A DNA stretch of 64,000 bases from Flavobacteriaceae bacterium UJ101 (GTDB lineage Bacteria > Bacteroidota > Bacteroidia > Flavobacteriales > UJ101). The position numbers were made by a program, and so were the translations under genes. Location of the stretch: NCBI GenBank assembly GCA_001880285.1, contig CP016269.1, positions 2,676,501-2,740,500 of the forward strand. Direction: 5' to 3'. Each line of letters starts with the position of its first letter. The first letter of the stretch is position 1. The notes under the pieces were generated by a model. That model was not told the origin of the DNA and did no database searches. It saw only the letters and a program-made list of their open reading frames with translations. Positions 10,701 through 19,432 of the stretch are shown here, in pieces.

Positions 10701-11125
10701 ATGTTGCACCAGGATATTATTATACAGGTACTTGGTATAAATATAATGGAGATACAGCAGTAGATGGAAGTTCATTTACAGTTAATAATAAAACAGATAC
10801 ATATTATTTACAGCCCAATGAAGTGATGATTTTGACTAATTTTCAGGAAACAACAAATAATACATTCCAATTAGCTGAAGATGGAACGGGTTGTCGTTGG
10901 TCAAAAGGATTACCAAAATCAGGGAATACAGATACTTTAATTGTAGCATGTGATACTGTTTTTGATCAAGATTTTGATGGGCCTCAATCAAGTTTAGAAA
11001 TAAAATCAGGAGTAGAATTTAAATTAGATAAGGGACGTTTTTTTAGAACAGGTGATGTGAAAGTATCAGGAAGTTTATTTTTAGATGATGGATCTGAATT
11101 TAGACAAGAAACAATAAATCCATAA
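7760..11125 (+). CDS. Large secreted multidomain GH13 alpha-amylase family enzyme
   Basis: This 1121-residue protein has a signal peptide ending near residue 21 (IVAQ). About 400 residues of beta-rich domains follow; residues ~150-290 resemble the Bacteroidota-specific domains found next to amylases. A CBM48-like segment (LLGDFNNWK, from residue ~438) precedes the GH13 barrel. The catalytic set is intact: nucleophile Asp721 in GFRFDF, acid/base Glu772 in VVFEHLA, and SHDEE with His837 and Asp838. The arrangement recalls branching or debranching enzymes more than simple amylases. The C-terminal 80 residues are beta-rich and end without a recognisable T9SS sorting signal. Substrate (starch or glycogen) is inference. 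Confidence 0.88.
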   Translation: MKKLLLWSIIVQLCMLRIVAQETFTINYNGGEQNLTASSATVNDEITLVFTDVDAVNNFYTDGQEAIYIYAGVETDAGTWQHTFSTFCVTDNAKRTVTKEGNSYKTTFKISELLELNSGLNVKSFQFKYYNQYCGGGNNETANLSVDLVDAEVESDNTIIGNVKVTPAKPTRDELITIELDVTGTPLENASTVYFHSGVGTDEIGSTAFTVSKGNWGQDDGVGKMTNTSGTIWKITLNSINDYYNLQNSEDAFGLNFLFRNTEGSLKEDRNGGNYHVDLDPGNYFLLNDDLASNSPFLVEKDKPYTVTTEASGTANWTVYETNEDYTNNKSTIASGTGQNIRQNITLTDVDIVHYYKIVYDFGSEQKVKTFSLQGYSSVVFEALPDNMEYGVNYNTADKTKATIVFHTPINTTYYGFNKDTNVRYELGKGTTQTKKTVHLLGDFNNWKISSQSMMKCGKKTNTGDCEVWWQELTELEEGKEYVYQFLVDGNLNIADPYATKVSDPWNDQYINETIYPSLISNPNTNHIAAVLQTNKSDYNWQVPNFEFIHNNRHDRLNIYELHFRDFTAEGTYKAATAKLDYLKEMGINTIHVMPVSEFEGNDSWGYNPSFYFAADKAYGTENDLKEFIDEAHKRGIAVINDMVLNHAFGQNSMARLYWDELKNKPTADNPWFFADHWAVSTPDGYWGSDFNHTSEHTQKLVDDILVYWMNEFKFDGFRFDFTKGFSHMEKIGGDGDVWASSYNANRIGLLERMVTNMRTNVAPKNPIVVFEHLAQSNENAELATLGILQWSGSTHHKQIENFSKGYSSDNIDLYSSGIYTAQGFNNANWMSYMESHDEERQGYAILEYANNIPSTEPDKTSFAVDRLKLASAFNLFFPGPRMIWMWEEMGYDISINYNGRTGRKPQHWEYLKDTNRAELHRLMSFILNLRDTYDLYAITPDYGNIGDSGNINSPRKMILNDGNGKIVIVIGNPDTENGQNVAPGYYYTGTWYKYNGDTAVDGSSFTVNNKTDTYYLQPNEVMILTNFQETTNNTFQLAEDGTGCRWSKGLPKSGNTDTLIVACDTVFDQDFDGPQSSLEIKSGVEFKLDKGRFFRTGDVKVSGSLFLDDGSEFRQETINP

Positions 11126-11142
11126 AAAATAATCAAAAGCAT

Positions 11143-11172
11143 TTTGCGGATGTAAAAAAAGATTTATATTTG
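11143..11172 (+). promoter_or_regulatory. Promoter of tRNA-Ser (Bacteroidota consensus)
   Basis: A TTTG at 11143-11146 is followed after 18 bases by TATATTTG at 11165-11172, an exact match to TAnnTTTG. The mature tRNA begins at 11183, ten bases after the -7 element, which fits a short leader that is processed off. Confidence 0.8.
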
Positions 11173-11182
11173 CAACCGCAAC

Positions 11183-11267
11183 GGAGAAATGGCAGAGTGG
11201 TCGAATGCGGTGGTCTTGAAAACCATTGACTGTCACAGGTCCGGGGGTTCGAATCCCTCTTTCTCCG
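11183..11267 (+). tRNA. tRNA-Ser (UGA)
   Basis: The acceptor arms GGAGAAA (11183-11189) and TTTCTCC (11260-11266) pair perfectly, with discriminator G at 11267. The anticodon loop CTTGAAA holds TGA at 11217-11219, which reads UCA and other UCN serine codons. The long variable arm (85 bases in total) is typical of class II serine tRNAs, and the T-loop GGTTCGAAT is present. The CCA end is not encoded. Confidence 0.97.
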
Positions 11268-11269
11268 CA

Positions 11270-11304
11270 AAAAAAGTCAGAACATTTACGTTCTGACTTT
11301 TTTA
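11270..11304. terminator. Bidirectional intrinsic terminator after tRNA-Ser
   Basis: The arms GTCAGAAC (11276-11283) and GTTCTGAC (11290-11297) flank a six-base loop. An A-run precedes the hairpin and a T-run follows it. The structure can stop both the tRNA and the convergent minus-strand operon ending at 11341. Confidence 0.85.
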
Positions 11305-11340
11305 TTTTTTAAAGTTTATTAATTAATGATTAAAAAATCA

Positions 11341-11706
11341 TTACTTTATATTAAGCTGTAATACTTCTGCTCTTTTTTCACAATTTTTAATTAAAAGTTC
11401 CAATGTGTCATTTGAAATTAAATATTCTCCACAAGGCTTTTTTCTAGGCTCACTTTTAGAAAAGTCTACTGATGCATTTTTTAAAAAAACATGTTTGAAA
11501 TAAACAGTGTCTGTTATTTTGTTATAGTTTGAAGGTATTTGAGTAGAAAAAATAAGTTCTTTTTCTTTGATGTCTTCTAAAACACGCCCTTCAGGAAAAT
11601 AATTTCCCACACAAGAAAAATCACGATTTCCAAACATGATGAGTAATAAGAAGATTCCCAATAAAAACCCAAATCCAAATCGTAAAAATTTGCTTTTAGT
11701 ATCCAT
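11341..11706 (-). CDS. Small membrane-anchored conserved hypothetical protein
   Basis: This 121-residue protein has one N-terminal hydrophobic segment (about residues 8-26, FGFGFLLGIFLLLIMF), so it is probably anchored in the inner membrane with a soluble domain of about 90 residues. The soluble part holds the phrase EGRVLEDI and a pair of cysteines. Small proteins of this shape commonly follow ald in flavobacteria, and some are annotated as DUF4258, but I could not confirm a domain here. Its ATG overlaps the ald stop by one base (TAATG), which suggests translational coupling. Function unknown. Confidence 0.75.
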   Translation of the reverse strand: MDTKSKFLRFGFGFLLGIFLLLIMFGNRDFSCVGNYFPEGRVLEDIKEKELIFSTQIPSNYNKITDTVYFKHVFLKNASVDFSKSEPRKKPCGEYLISNDTLELLIKNCEKRAEVLQLNIK

Positions 11707-12908
11707 TAAAAAATTAATAAGTTAATATCGTTAAATGGGAGTCCAAACCAATCGCTTATGATTTTTTTAGTTAAGATTCCTTTATAAATATAGATTCCAT
11801 TTCGAAAACCTTTTTCACGTTTGATAAAGGTTTCAATACCTCCATAATCGGCTATTTCAATTAAATTTTGTAAAAAGAAATTACTTAAAGCTTTAGTAGC
11901 AGTTCTAGATACACGTGAAGAAATATTGGTGACACCATAATGAATGACACCATGTTTTTCAAAAGTAGGATGATTATGAGTGGTAATTTCACTCGTTTCG
12001 ATACATCCTCCCAAATCAATACTAACATCTACAATAACGGCACCTGTTTTCATGTTTTTAACCATATCTTCAGTTACAATCGTAGGAGTTCTTCCTGTTC
12101 CTCTAATAGCACCAATCAATACATCACAGCGCATAATGGCTTTTCCTAGTTCTTTAGGTTGGATGATAGAAGTAAAAACACGTTGTCCAATATGATTTTG
12201 TAAATTTCGTAATTTAGATACAGAAGAATCAAATACTTTTACAGAAGCTCCTAATCCAAGAGCAGCTTTAGTAGCGTATTGTCCAACTGTTCCCGCTCCT
12301 AAAATTACAATTTCAGTAGGGCGTACCCCCGCAATTCCTCCCATGATTAAACCGGTACCTTGATTGGTCGTACTCATGAGTTCAGAAGCAATTAAAATAG
12401 AAGAAGTACCTGCTATTTCGCTTAAAATTTTAACAACAGGGTGATTATTAGATTCATCTGTAATATCATCAAAACTTAATGCTGTAATTTTTTTAGACAT
12501 TAGTAAATTGAAATATTCTTTGTGTTGAACACTCAGTTGTAATGCCGAAATCAAATAAGATTTTGACTTCATATATTCAATTTCTTCTAACGAAGGGGGG
12601 GCTACTTTTAAAATAATATGTTGAGAAAAAACTTCTTGAGTATTATAAGAAATTTGTGCTCCAGCTTCAGAGTATTCATTATCTAAAAAATTAGCACCAT
12701 CACCTGCACCAGATTCAACAATAATTTGATGCCCATTAGCAACAAGCACAGAGACGGCATCAGGAGTAAGGCATACACGTTTCTCTTGAAAATGTGTTTC
12801 CTTTGGAATTCCTATTTTAAGGCTTCCTTTTTTATGCATGATTTCTAGTGCTTCTTCTTGTGGAATTAACTCATGCTTTCCAAAAGGTGTGAAAAATCCG
12901 TCTCCCAT
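11706..12908 (-). CDS. ald: Alanine dehydrogenase
   Basis: This 400-residue protein belongs to the alanine dehydrogenase / transhydrogenase-alpha family, which converts L-alanine, NAD+ and water to pyruvate, ammonia and NADH. The N-terminal substrate segment reads KIGIPKETHFQEKRVCLTP. The Rossmann fold has VILGAGTVGQYATKAALGLG followed by an acidic residue in KVFDSS. DVSIDLGGCIET is also present. It is the third gene of a porX-tsaE-ald unit: it starts two bases after the tsaE stop and overlaps the next gene by one base. It could serve amino acid catabolism or ammonia assimilation. Confidence 0.9.
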   Translation of the reverse strand: MGDGFFTPFGKHELIPQEEALEIMHKKGSLKIGIPKETHFQEKRVCLTPDAVSVLVANGHQIIVESGAGDGANFLDNEYSEAGAQISYNTQEVFSQHIILKVAPPSLEEIEYMKSKSYLISALQLSVQHKEYFNLLMSKKITALSFDDITDESNNHPVVKILSEIAGTSSILIASELMSTTNQGTGLIMGGIAGVRPTEIVILGAGTVGQYATKAALGLGASVKVFDSSVSKLRNLQNHIGQRVFTSIIQPKELGKAIMRCDVLIGAIRGTGRTPTIVTEDMVKNMKTGAVIVDVSIDLGGCIETSEITTHNHPTFEKHGVIHYGVTNISSRVSRTATKALSNFFLQNLIEIADYGGIETFIKREKGFRNGIYIYKGILTKKIISDWFGLPFNDINLLIF

Positions 12909-12910
12909 GA

Positions 12911-13321
12911 TTATGTAAATGTTATTTCTCGATTTTGATCTAAATCCAAATTTAAACTAATTTCGTGAAATTTTTCAGGAATTAGCGATGGAATTTTTTC
13001 TGCCCATTCAATAAAACAATAAGAATTATTATAAAAATAATCTTCATATCCCATGTCTAAAGCTTCTTCTTCATTTTTAATTCTATAAAAATCAAAATGA
13101 TAAATTGCTTGCCCATTTGAAGCCCGATATTCGTTTACAATTGAAAAAGTAGGGCTTTGAACTTCATCTTGAGAACCAAGTTGTTTAATCAATTCTTTTG
13201 ATAAAGTTGTCTTTCCTACTCCCATTTCGCCTTTTAAAATAAAGATTTTATAAGTAGCATTTTGAATGATTTCAGAAGCTATTTTGGATAAATCCTCGGT
13301 GCTTTTTGCAACAAAATTCAT
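12911..13321 (-). CDS. tsaE: tRNA threonylcarbamoyladenosine synthesis ATPase TsaE
   Basis: This 136-residue P-loop ATPase supports TsaB/TsaD in making the t6A modification of tRNAs that read ANN codons. Walker A is GEMGVGKTT (Lys37, Thr38). SPTFSIVNEY and HFDFYRIKNEEEALDMGY follow, both signatures of this family. It lies between porX and ald, 23 bases and two bases away respectively, so co-transcription is likely. Confidence 0.95.
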   Translation of the reverse strand: MNFVAKSTEDLSKIASEIIQNATYKIFILKGEMGVGKTTLSKELIKQLGSQDEVQSPTFSIVNEYRASNGQAIYHFDFYRIKNEEEALDMGYEDYFYNNSYCFIEWAEKIPSLIPEKFHEISLNLDLDQNREITFT

Positions 13322-13344
13322 ATAAAATAATTTGAAAATTGGTT

Positions 13345-14898
13345 TTATTTAGCCTCTAAAAGGGTTAAAGGAATAATCATTTCTTCTAAAGAAATTCCTC
13401 CATGTTGATAGGTGTTTTTATAATAATTTACAAAATGGTTATAGTTGTTTGGATAAGCTAAAAATAAGTCCTCTTTAGCAAAAATATATTTAGAGCTTAT
13501 ATTCACTTTAGGTAAGTGAAAATCTTCTGGATAATCAGCAACCAAAACATCTTTTTTATCATATTGAAGATTTCGACCTAGTTTATAACGAAGGTTTGTA
13601 CTTGTCTCACGATCTCCAATTACTTTAGAAGGATCTTTTACAAAAATGGTTCCATGATCAGTTGTAATAACTAAATTGAGTTTTTCTTGAGCACACATTT
13701 TTATGAATTCTAACAAATGAGAGTTTTCAAACCAATTGTAGGTAACAGAACGGTAAGTTTTATCACCACGGATCATTTGTTTGATGATTTTATTATCTGT
13801 TCTAGCATGCGATAGAATATCAATGAAGTTGTAAACAATAACAGCAATATCTTTTTGTTTAATACTATGAAAATCATCTACCAATTTTTTTTCACCTCTG
13901 ACATTTAGAATTTTATGATAACTTGTATTCAAATTCCCTTGTCCTATATGTTTTAAATGAGCATTGAATAATTCATGTTCAAAATCATTCTTCTTACCAT
14001 CATCTGTATCATTTTTCCAATACTGAGGATAACGTTTTTCAATTTCTAGAGGCATCATGCCAGCAAAGAAACTATTTCGAGCATATTGTGTTGCGGTAGG
14101 TAAAATACTGTAATAACTATGTTCTTCTTTAACGTTATAATAAGGTGTAATAAGAGGCTTTATTACTTGCCATTGATCGTAACGTAAATTATCGATCATG
14201 AGTAAAACAGTCTTTTTCCCATTAAGAGTAGGTTTAACTAATTGGTCAAAAGCTGTATGTGATAAAATAGGTTTGTCATCATCTGTAAACCAATCCGTAT
14301 AATTTCGTTGAATGAATTTAAAAAACTGTCCATTGGCTTCTGTTTTCTGACTTTGTAAAATGTTTAATAAGTCTGAATTATCAATTTTTTCTAATTCAAT
14401 TTCCCATTGTACTAATTTTTTATATAATTCAGCCCAATCTTGATGATCTCTCGCTTGGGAAATATCAAAAGCAATATTTCGAAATTCTTGTTGATAATTG
14501 ATAGTGGTCTTTTCTTTTACAATATTTTTACCATGTAACAATCTTTTTAAAGTAAGTAAAATTTGATTAGGATTGACGGGTTTGATTAAATAATCTGTAA
14601 TATGAGCTCCGATAGCTTCTTCCATAATATCCTCGGTTTCATTTTTTGTAACCATTACTACTGGAATACTAGATTTTATTTTTTTAATTCCTTGTAAAGT
14701 TTCAAGTCCTGAAAGACCTGGCATATTTTCATCCAAAAGGACTAAATCAAACGTTTGATTTTGAATTTCCTCTAAAGCGTCATAACCATTATTAATAGGA
14801 AATACGGTGTATCCTTTTTTTTCTAAAAATAGAATATGAGGTTTTAATAAATCGATTTCATCATCAATCCAAATGATTTTGATTTGTTCATTGTTCAT
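13345..14898 (-). CDS. porX: PorX-type response regulator with PglZ domain
   Basis: This 517-residue protein regulates the type IX secretion system in Bacteroidota. Residues 1-125 form a CheY-like receiver domain with the acidic pair Asp12-Asp13, the phosphoacceptor Asp56 in LVLLDENMPG, a Thr/Lys switch region and the KPVNPNQIL loop. A helical segment and then a PglZ / alkaline-phosphatase-like domain follow from about residue 210, with LLMIDNLRYDQW and ITTDHGT supplying likely metal ligands. In known systems its partner kinase is PorY; no porY is visible here. The window also contains a T9SS client protease (22288-25761), so this regulator has at least one potential target nearby. Confidence 0.93.
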   Translation of the reverse strand: MNNEQIKIIWIDDEIDLLKPHILFLEKKGYTVFPINNGYDALEEIQNQTFDLVLLDENMPGLSGLETLQGIKKIKSSIPVVMVTKNETEDIMEEAIGAHITDYLIKPVNPNQILLTLKRLLHGKNIVKEKTTINYQQEFRNIAFDISQARDHQDWAELYKKLVQWEIELEKIDNSDLLNILQSQKTEANGQFFKFIQRNYTDWFTDDDKPILSHTAFDQLVKPTLNGKKTVLLMIDNLRYDQWQVIKPLITPYYNVKEEHSYYSILPTATQYARNSFFAGMMPLEIEKRYPQYWKNDTDDGKKNDFEHELFNAHLKHIGQGNLNTSYHKILNVRGEKKLVDDFHSIKQKDIAVIVYNFIDILSHARTDNKIIKQMIRGDKTYRSVTYNWFENSHLLEFIKMCAQEKLNLVITTDHGTIFVKDPSKVIGDRETSTNLRYKLGRNLQYDKKDVLVADYPEDFHLPKVNISSKYIFAKEDLFLAYPNNYNHFVNYYKNTYQHGGISLEEMIIPLTLLEAK

Positions 14899-14940
14899 AT
14901 TTTACTATATTTATTTTTTGTAAATGTAAAAATTAAAAAT

Positions 14941-16164
14941 TTGGCTTCCTATAAAAATACCAAACAAAAAATAATTAACGATCCTTTGTACGGATTTATT
15001 ACAATTTCTTCCCCTTTATTATTTGATTTAATAGAACATCCTATTTTTCAAAGATTACGTCATATTTCACAAACGGGATTGTCTTATTTAGTTTATCCAG
15101 GTGCTCATCATACACGTTTTCATCATTCATTAGGTTGTATGTATTTGATGCAAAAAGCGTTGAATACATTAAAACAAAAAGGTGTTGAAATTAGTCAAGA
15201 AGAAGAAGAAGGTGCTTGTATAGCTATATTATTGCATGATATTGGACATGGACCTTTTTCTCATGCACTAGAACACAGTATAATAGAAGTACATCATGAA
15301 GAAATATCGTTATACTTATTTAATCAGTTGAATAAAGAGTTTAATGGAGCATTAGATTTAGCTATTCAAATTTTTAAAGGAGAATATCATAGAGGTTTTT
15401 TTAAGCAGTTAATTTCAAGTCAGTTAGATGTGGATCGATTGGATTATTTGATGCGTGATAGCTTTTATACTGGAGTTGCTGAAGGAACGATTAGTATAGA
15501 TCGTTTGATCTCTATGATGAATGTAGTAGATGATGAAATTGTAATTGAAGCTAAAGGAATCTATTCTGTTGAAAAATTTATTATAGCCCGGATGTTTATG
15601 TATTGGCAAGTTTATTTACACAAAACAGGAGTGGGAGCAGAATATTTATTAACGAAGATATTAAAAAGAGCTCATGAATTATATCATAATAATTTTGAAA
15701 TTTGGACTACCCCTGAGTTAGAATTTTTCTTTAAAAGAAAAATAAAATTTGATGATCTAAATGAAGAGGTGATGAAACATTTTTTGATGCTTTCGGATGC
15801 AGATATATGGATTTGTATAAAACAATGGAGTAAATCAAAAGATGAGATTTTAGCGAAAATTTCAAAAATGTTACTTAATCGAAATTTGTATAAGGTAGAA
15901 GAAACTGAAAAAGAGCAGTTGAAAGATTATTTCTTAGAAGAATTAAATTTAAGTCCTGAAATAATTAAAAATGAATACTTTTCAGGAATTATTCCAGTTA
16001 AAAACTTAGCTTATGATAAAGAAAATCCTATAAAATTATTAATGAAAAACGGTCGTATAATTAGGTTGGAAGAGGTTTCAAAGCAATTAGATTTTAAAGT
16101 TTTGTCAAAACCTGTTAAAAAACACTATTTTTGTTATTTAAAAAGGAATCATAATAAATTTTAA
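14941..16164 (+). CDS. HD-domain phosphohydrolase (dNTPase-like)
   Basis: This metal-dependent phosphohydrolase is of the SAMHD1/dGTPase-like family. The motifs HHTRFHHSLGC and ILLHDIGHGPFSH give the H..HD..D metal site, and QLDVDRLDYLMRDSFYTG is the conserved segment after it. No in-frame ATG exists before the conserved KIINDPLYGF segment. The longer frame from a TTG at 14884 would run into the 5' end of porX on the other strand. The most sensible start is therefore the TTG at 14941, giving 407 residues. It sits immediately upstream of lpxD, a common flavobacterial arrangement. Substrate unknown; dNTPs are inference. Confidence 0.82.
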   Translation: MASYKNTKQKIINDPLYGFITISSPLLFDLIEHPIFQRLRHISQTGLSYLVYPGAHHTRFHHSLGCMYLMQKALNTLKQKGVEISQEEEEGACIAILLHDIGHGPFSHALEHSIIEVHHEEISLYLFNQLNKEFNGALDLAIQIFKGEYHRGFFKQLISSQLDVDRLDYLMRDSFYTGVAEGTISIDRLISMMNVVDDEIVIEAKGIYSVEKFIIARMFMYWQVYLHKTGVGAEYLLTKILKRAHELYHNNFEIWTTPELEFFFKRKIKFDDLNEEVMKHFLMLSDADIWICIKQWSKSKDEILAKISKMLLNRNLYKVEETEKEQLKDYFLEELNLSPEIIKNEYFSGIIPVKNLAYDKENPIKLLMKNGRIIRLEEVSKQLDFKVLSKPVKKHYFCYLKRNHNKF

Positions 16165-16182
16165 GCTACTGATAATTTTTAT

Positions 16183-16190
16183 TACTTTTG
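16183..16190 (+). promoter_or_regulatory. Candidate -7 promoter element of lpxD
   Basis: TACTTTTG matches TAnnTTTG exactly and ends eight bases before the lpxD ATG at 16198. A transcript from it would have almost no leader. No good TTTG is seen at -33. Confidence 0.5.
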
Positions 16191-16197
16191 TCAAAAT

Positions 16198-17223
16198 ATG
16201 GAATTTAAAGCATCGCAAATAGCAGAAATTTTAGAAGGAGAGATTCAAGGAAATCCAGAAGAAACGGTTGCTACATTAACTAAAATAGAAGAAGGAAAAA
16301 AAGGAGGTTTGACTTTTCTAGCAAACCCAAAATATACACCTTATATATATGATACAGAAGCATCTATTGTTATTGTAAATAAAAGCTTTGTAGCTGAAAA
16401 AGAAATTTCATCCACTTTAATTAAGGTAGATGATGCCTATTTAGCCTTTACGAAGCTATTACAATACTATGATGAATACCGTAAAAGTTTGAAAGTAGGA
16501 ATCGAAGAACCTTCATTTATTTCAAAGACAGCGAAAGTAAGTGAAAATGTTTATATCGGAGCATTTTCTTATATTGGAGAAGATGTAATAATCGAAGATA
16601 ATGTAAAGATCTATCCAAACTCTTATATTGGAGATAATTCTAAAATAGGAGAAGGAACAACGATCAATGCAGGAGTTAAAATATATTCAGATACACAAAT
16701 AGGAAAGCATTGTACCATTCATTCAGGTTCTGTAATTGGAGCTGATGGATTTGGCTTTGCACCCAATTCAAATAATGAGTACAGTAAAGTTCCTCAAATT
16801 GGAAATGTTATTTTAGAAGATAATGTTGAAATAGGAGCGAATACAACTGTAGATCGAGCTACACTAGGATCTACTATAATTAGAAAAGGTGTTAAATTAG
16901 ATAACCATGTTCAAATAGCCCATAATGTTGAAATAGGAGAAGATACCGTTATTGCTTCTCAAACAGGAATTGCAGGATCTTCAAAAATTGGAAAAAGAGC
17001 GATGATGGGTGGTCAAGTAGGTGTTATTGGGCATTTAAAACTAGGTGATGATGTGAAAATAGCTGCTCAGAGTGGCGTTGGAAGTGATTTACCTAATGAG
17101 GCGATTGTTCAAGGATCACCAGCCTATAGTGTTGGAGATTATAAACGATCTTATGTATACTTTAAAAAATTACCTGATCTAGTAAAACGTATTAACGAAT
17201 TAGAGAAAAAGTTAAATGGATAA
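16198..17223 (+). CDS. lpxD: UDP-3-O-acylglucosamine N-acyltransferase LpxD
   Basis: This 341-residue protein adds the second 3-hydroxyacyl chain to UDP-3-O-acylglucosamine in lipid A synthesis. The N-terminal uridine-binding domain (to about residue 100, with LTFLANPKY) is followed by a left-handed beta-helix of hexapeptide repeats. The catalytic histidine is in [10 protein letters not shown] (His242). The C-terminal helix ends in [10 protein letters not shown]. It overlaps lpxC/fabZ by eight bases and begins the lpx block. A second LpxD-like protein lies at 20060-20989. Confidence 0.96.
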   Translation: MEFKASQIAEILEGEIQGNPEETVATLTKIEEGKKGGLTFLANPKYTPYIYDTEASIVIVNKSFVAEKEISSTLIKVDDAYLAFTKLLQYYDEYRKSLKVGIEEPSFISKTAKVSENVYIGAFSYIGEDVIIEDNVKIYPNSYIGDNSKIGEGTTINAGVKIYSDTQIGKHCTIHSGSVIGADGFGFAPNSNNEYSKVPQIGNVILEDNVEIGANTTVDRATLGSTIIRKGVKLDNHVQIAHNVEIGEDTVIASQTGIAGSSKIGKRAMMGGQVGVIGHLKLGDDVKIAAQSGVGSDLPNEAIVQGSPAYSVGDYKRSYVYFKKLPDLVKRINELEKKLNG

Positions 17224-18625
17224 AATTATAGCAGAAGATAAGCAGAAAACAATTGAGAAAGAAATTAAACTTTCAGGTCATGGACTTCATACAGGAGCCG
17301 TTTCTGATCTGACGTTTAAACCTGCACCCGAAAATACAGGGTTTATCTTTGTTAGAACTGATTTAGAAGGAGCGCCACAAATTGAAGCTGATGCCTTATA
17401 TGTTGTGAGTACCGATAGAGGAACAACATTGGAGAAAAAAGGCGTTAAAGTGTATACATGTGAACATGTATTAGCTGCTTTGGTGGGATTAGATATTGAT
17501 AACTGCTATATTGAAATGACAGGTCCAGAACCTCCTATTATGGATGGATCTTCAAAGTATTTTATAGAAGCATTAGAAAAAGCAGGTGTTCAAGAACAGG
17601 ATGCTAAAAGAGAATATTTTGTAATTAAAGATACCATAAGTGTAACAGACTCTGAAACTGGAAGTGAAATCATAGCAACACCTTCAGATGAGTATCAAAT
17701 CGTTACTATGGTTGATTTTGGTACTAAAGTAGTGGGAACTCAAAATGCAACACTTAAAAATTTAAAAGATTTCAAAAAAGAGATTTCCGATGCTAGAACC
17801 TTTGTTTTTCTTCATGAATTAGAACAATTAATTGATGCAGGATTGATAAAAGGAGGTGATATAAACAATGCAATAGTTTATGTTGATAAAGAGATTTCAG
17901 ATGAAACTCAAGAAAAATTAAAAAAGATATTTAATAAAGATAGAGTAACCATAAAACCTAACGGTACATTAGATAATATTGATCTACATTATCCAAATGA
18001 AGCTGCACGTCATAAATTATTAGATGTAGTAGGCGATTTGGCATTAATTGGAACACGAATTAAAGGTAGAATTTTTGCAAGTAAACCAGGACATTCTATT
18101 AATACACAATTTGCTAAAAAATTAGCTAAGCATATTAAAATAGCAAAACGTAAGAAAGTGCCTGAGTTTAACATCGATATGGACCCTCCAATTCATGATA
18201 TCAACAGTATAAAAAAGATGTTACCACATCGCTATCCCTTCTTATTAGTGGATAAAATTATTGAGCAAACTGATAATCATGTAGTAGGAGTGAAAAATAT
18301 AACCTATAACGAACCATTCTTTGTAGGGCATTTTCCTGAAGAACCTGTGATGCCAGGTGTTTTACAAGTAGAAGCTATGGCACAAGTAGGAGGTATTTTA
18401 GTTTTAGGAAGTGTAGATGAGCCTGAAAAATATTCTACGTATTTTATGAAAATAGATAAAGTACGATTTAAAAGAAAAGTAGTTCCAGGAGATACCGTTA
18501 TTTTTAAAATGGAATTATTAGAGCCTATTAGAAGAGGAATTGTACATATGCAGGGATATGCATACGTTCGTGATTCTATAGTAGCAGAAGCTGAATTAAT
18601 GGCTCAAATTGTAAAAAATAAATAG
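17216..18625 (+). CDS. lpxC/fabZ: Bifunctional LpxC deacetylase / FabZ dehydratase
   Basis: This 469-residue fusion is typical of Bacteroidota. Residues 1-305 are LpxC, the zinc deacetylase that commits UDP-acylglucosamine to lipid [10 protein letters not shown] carries Glu83 and zinc ligand His84, and [18 protein letters not shown] carries His266 and Asp270. Residues ~322-469 are FabZ, the 3-hydroxyacyl-ACP dehydratase of fatty acid synthesis: [11 protein letters not shown] has His338 and [11 protein letters not shown] has Glu386. Joining the two couples hydroxyacyl-ACP supply to lipid A demand. The start overlaps the end of lpxD. Confidence 0.97.
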   Translation: MDKIIAEDKQKTIEKEIKLSGHGLHTGAVSDLTFKPAPENTGFIFVRTDLEGAPQIEADALYVVSTDRGTTLEKKGVKVYTCEHVLAALVGLDIDNCYIEMTGPEPPIMDGSSKYFIEALEKAGVQEQDAKREYFVIKDTISVTDSETGSEIIATPSDEYQIVTMVDFGTKVVGTQNATLKNLKDFKKEISDARTFVFLHELEQLIDAGLIKGGDINNAIVYVDKEISDETQEKLKKIFNKDRVTIKPNGTLDNIDLHYPNEAARHKLLDVVGDLALIGTRIKGRIFASKPGHSINTQFAKKLAKHIKIAKRKKVPEFNIDMDPPIHDINSIKKMLPHRYPFLLVDKIIEQTDNHVVGVKNITYNEPFFVGHFPEEPVMPGVLQVEAMAQVGGILVLGSVDEPEKYSTYFMKIDKVRFKRKVVPGDTVIFKMELLEPIRRGIVHMQGYAYVRDSIVAEAELMAQIVKNK

Positions 18626-18637
18626 ACCATCCGACGT

Positions 18638-19417
18638 ATGAATAATATGGTGAACATTCACCCAGAAGCAATTATAGGGAAAAATGTAACAGTAAGTCCT
18701 TTTACAACAATAGAAAAGGACGTAGAGATAGGAGAAGGAACTTGGATTGGACCTAATGTAACCATAATGGAAGGTGCACGAATAGGAAAAGATTGTAAAA
18801 TTTTCCCTGGAGCCGTAATTTCTGCCGAACCTCAAGACTTAAAATATAAAGGAGAAAAAACCTTAACATATATTGGTGATCGAACAACCATTCGTGAAGC
18901 CGTAACCATTAATAGAGGAACAACTGCCTTAGGCTATACCAAAATAGGAGATGATTGCTTGATCATGGCAACAGTACATGTAGCACATGATTGTGTGATT
19001 GGGAATCATGTAATTTTGGTAAATGGAGTAGGGTTAGCCGGTCATATTGAAATTGACGATTATGCCATTGTTGGAGGAATGGTGCCTGTTCATCAATTTA
19101 CTAAGATAGGAGCTCATACTTTAATTGCGGGAGCTACTTTAGTACGTAAAGATGTTCCACCTTATGTTAAAGCAGCTCGAGAACCAATGTCTTACGCTGG
19201 AGTAAACGCTTTAGGGTTAAGAAGAAGAGGTTTTGATAATGAACAAATTGAAACAATTCAAAATGTTTACCGGATTCTTTTCCAAGAAGGTTTATCGAAT
19301 ACCAAAGCAGTAGAAAAAATAAAATTAGAAATTCCTGAATCAGAAGAACGTGAAGTTATTTTAAACTTTGTTGAAAATTCAGATCGAGGAATTATGAAAG
19401 GATACTATAACGAATAA
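18638..19417 (+). CDS. lpxA: UDP-N-acetylglucosamine acyltransferase LpxA
   Basis: This 259-residue protein carries out the first acylation of lipid A synthesis, moving 3-hydroxyacyl from ACP to UDP-GlcNAc. A hexapeptide beta-helix covers most of the chain. The catalytic histidine is in VHVAHDCVIG (His117). GGMVPVHQFTKIG and the C-terminal helical segment (GFDNEQIETIQNVYRILF) are family signatures. The start could be this ATG or the in-frame one three codons later (MVNIHPEA). It lies 12 bases after lpxC/fabZ and 15 before efp. Confidence 0.96.
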   Translation: MNNMVNIHPEAIIGKNVTVSPFTTIEKDVEIGEGTWIGPNVTIMEGARIGKDCKIFPGAVISAEPQDLKYKGEKTLTYIGDRTTIREAVTINRGTTALGYTKIGDDCLIMATVHVAHDCVIGNHVILVNGVGLAGHIEIDDYAIVGGMVPVHQFTKIGAHTLIAGATLVRKDVPPYVKAAREPMSYAGVNALGLRRRGFDNEQIETIQNVYRILFQEGLSNTKAVEKIKLEIPESEEREVILNFVENSDRGIMKGYYNE

Positions 19418-19432
19418 GAAATAATTACAAGA

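Noticed and set aside
11183-11267. Integration site at the tRNA-Ser gene
   Set aside because: No integrase, no direct repeat of the tRNA 3' end and no foreign genes follow.
14884-14940. Longer start for the HD protein
   Set aside because: It would run into the 5' end of porX on the opposite strand, and the extra residues are hydrophobic without matching the family.
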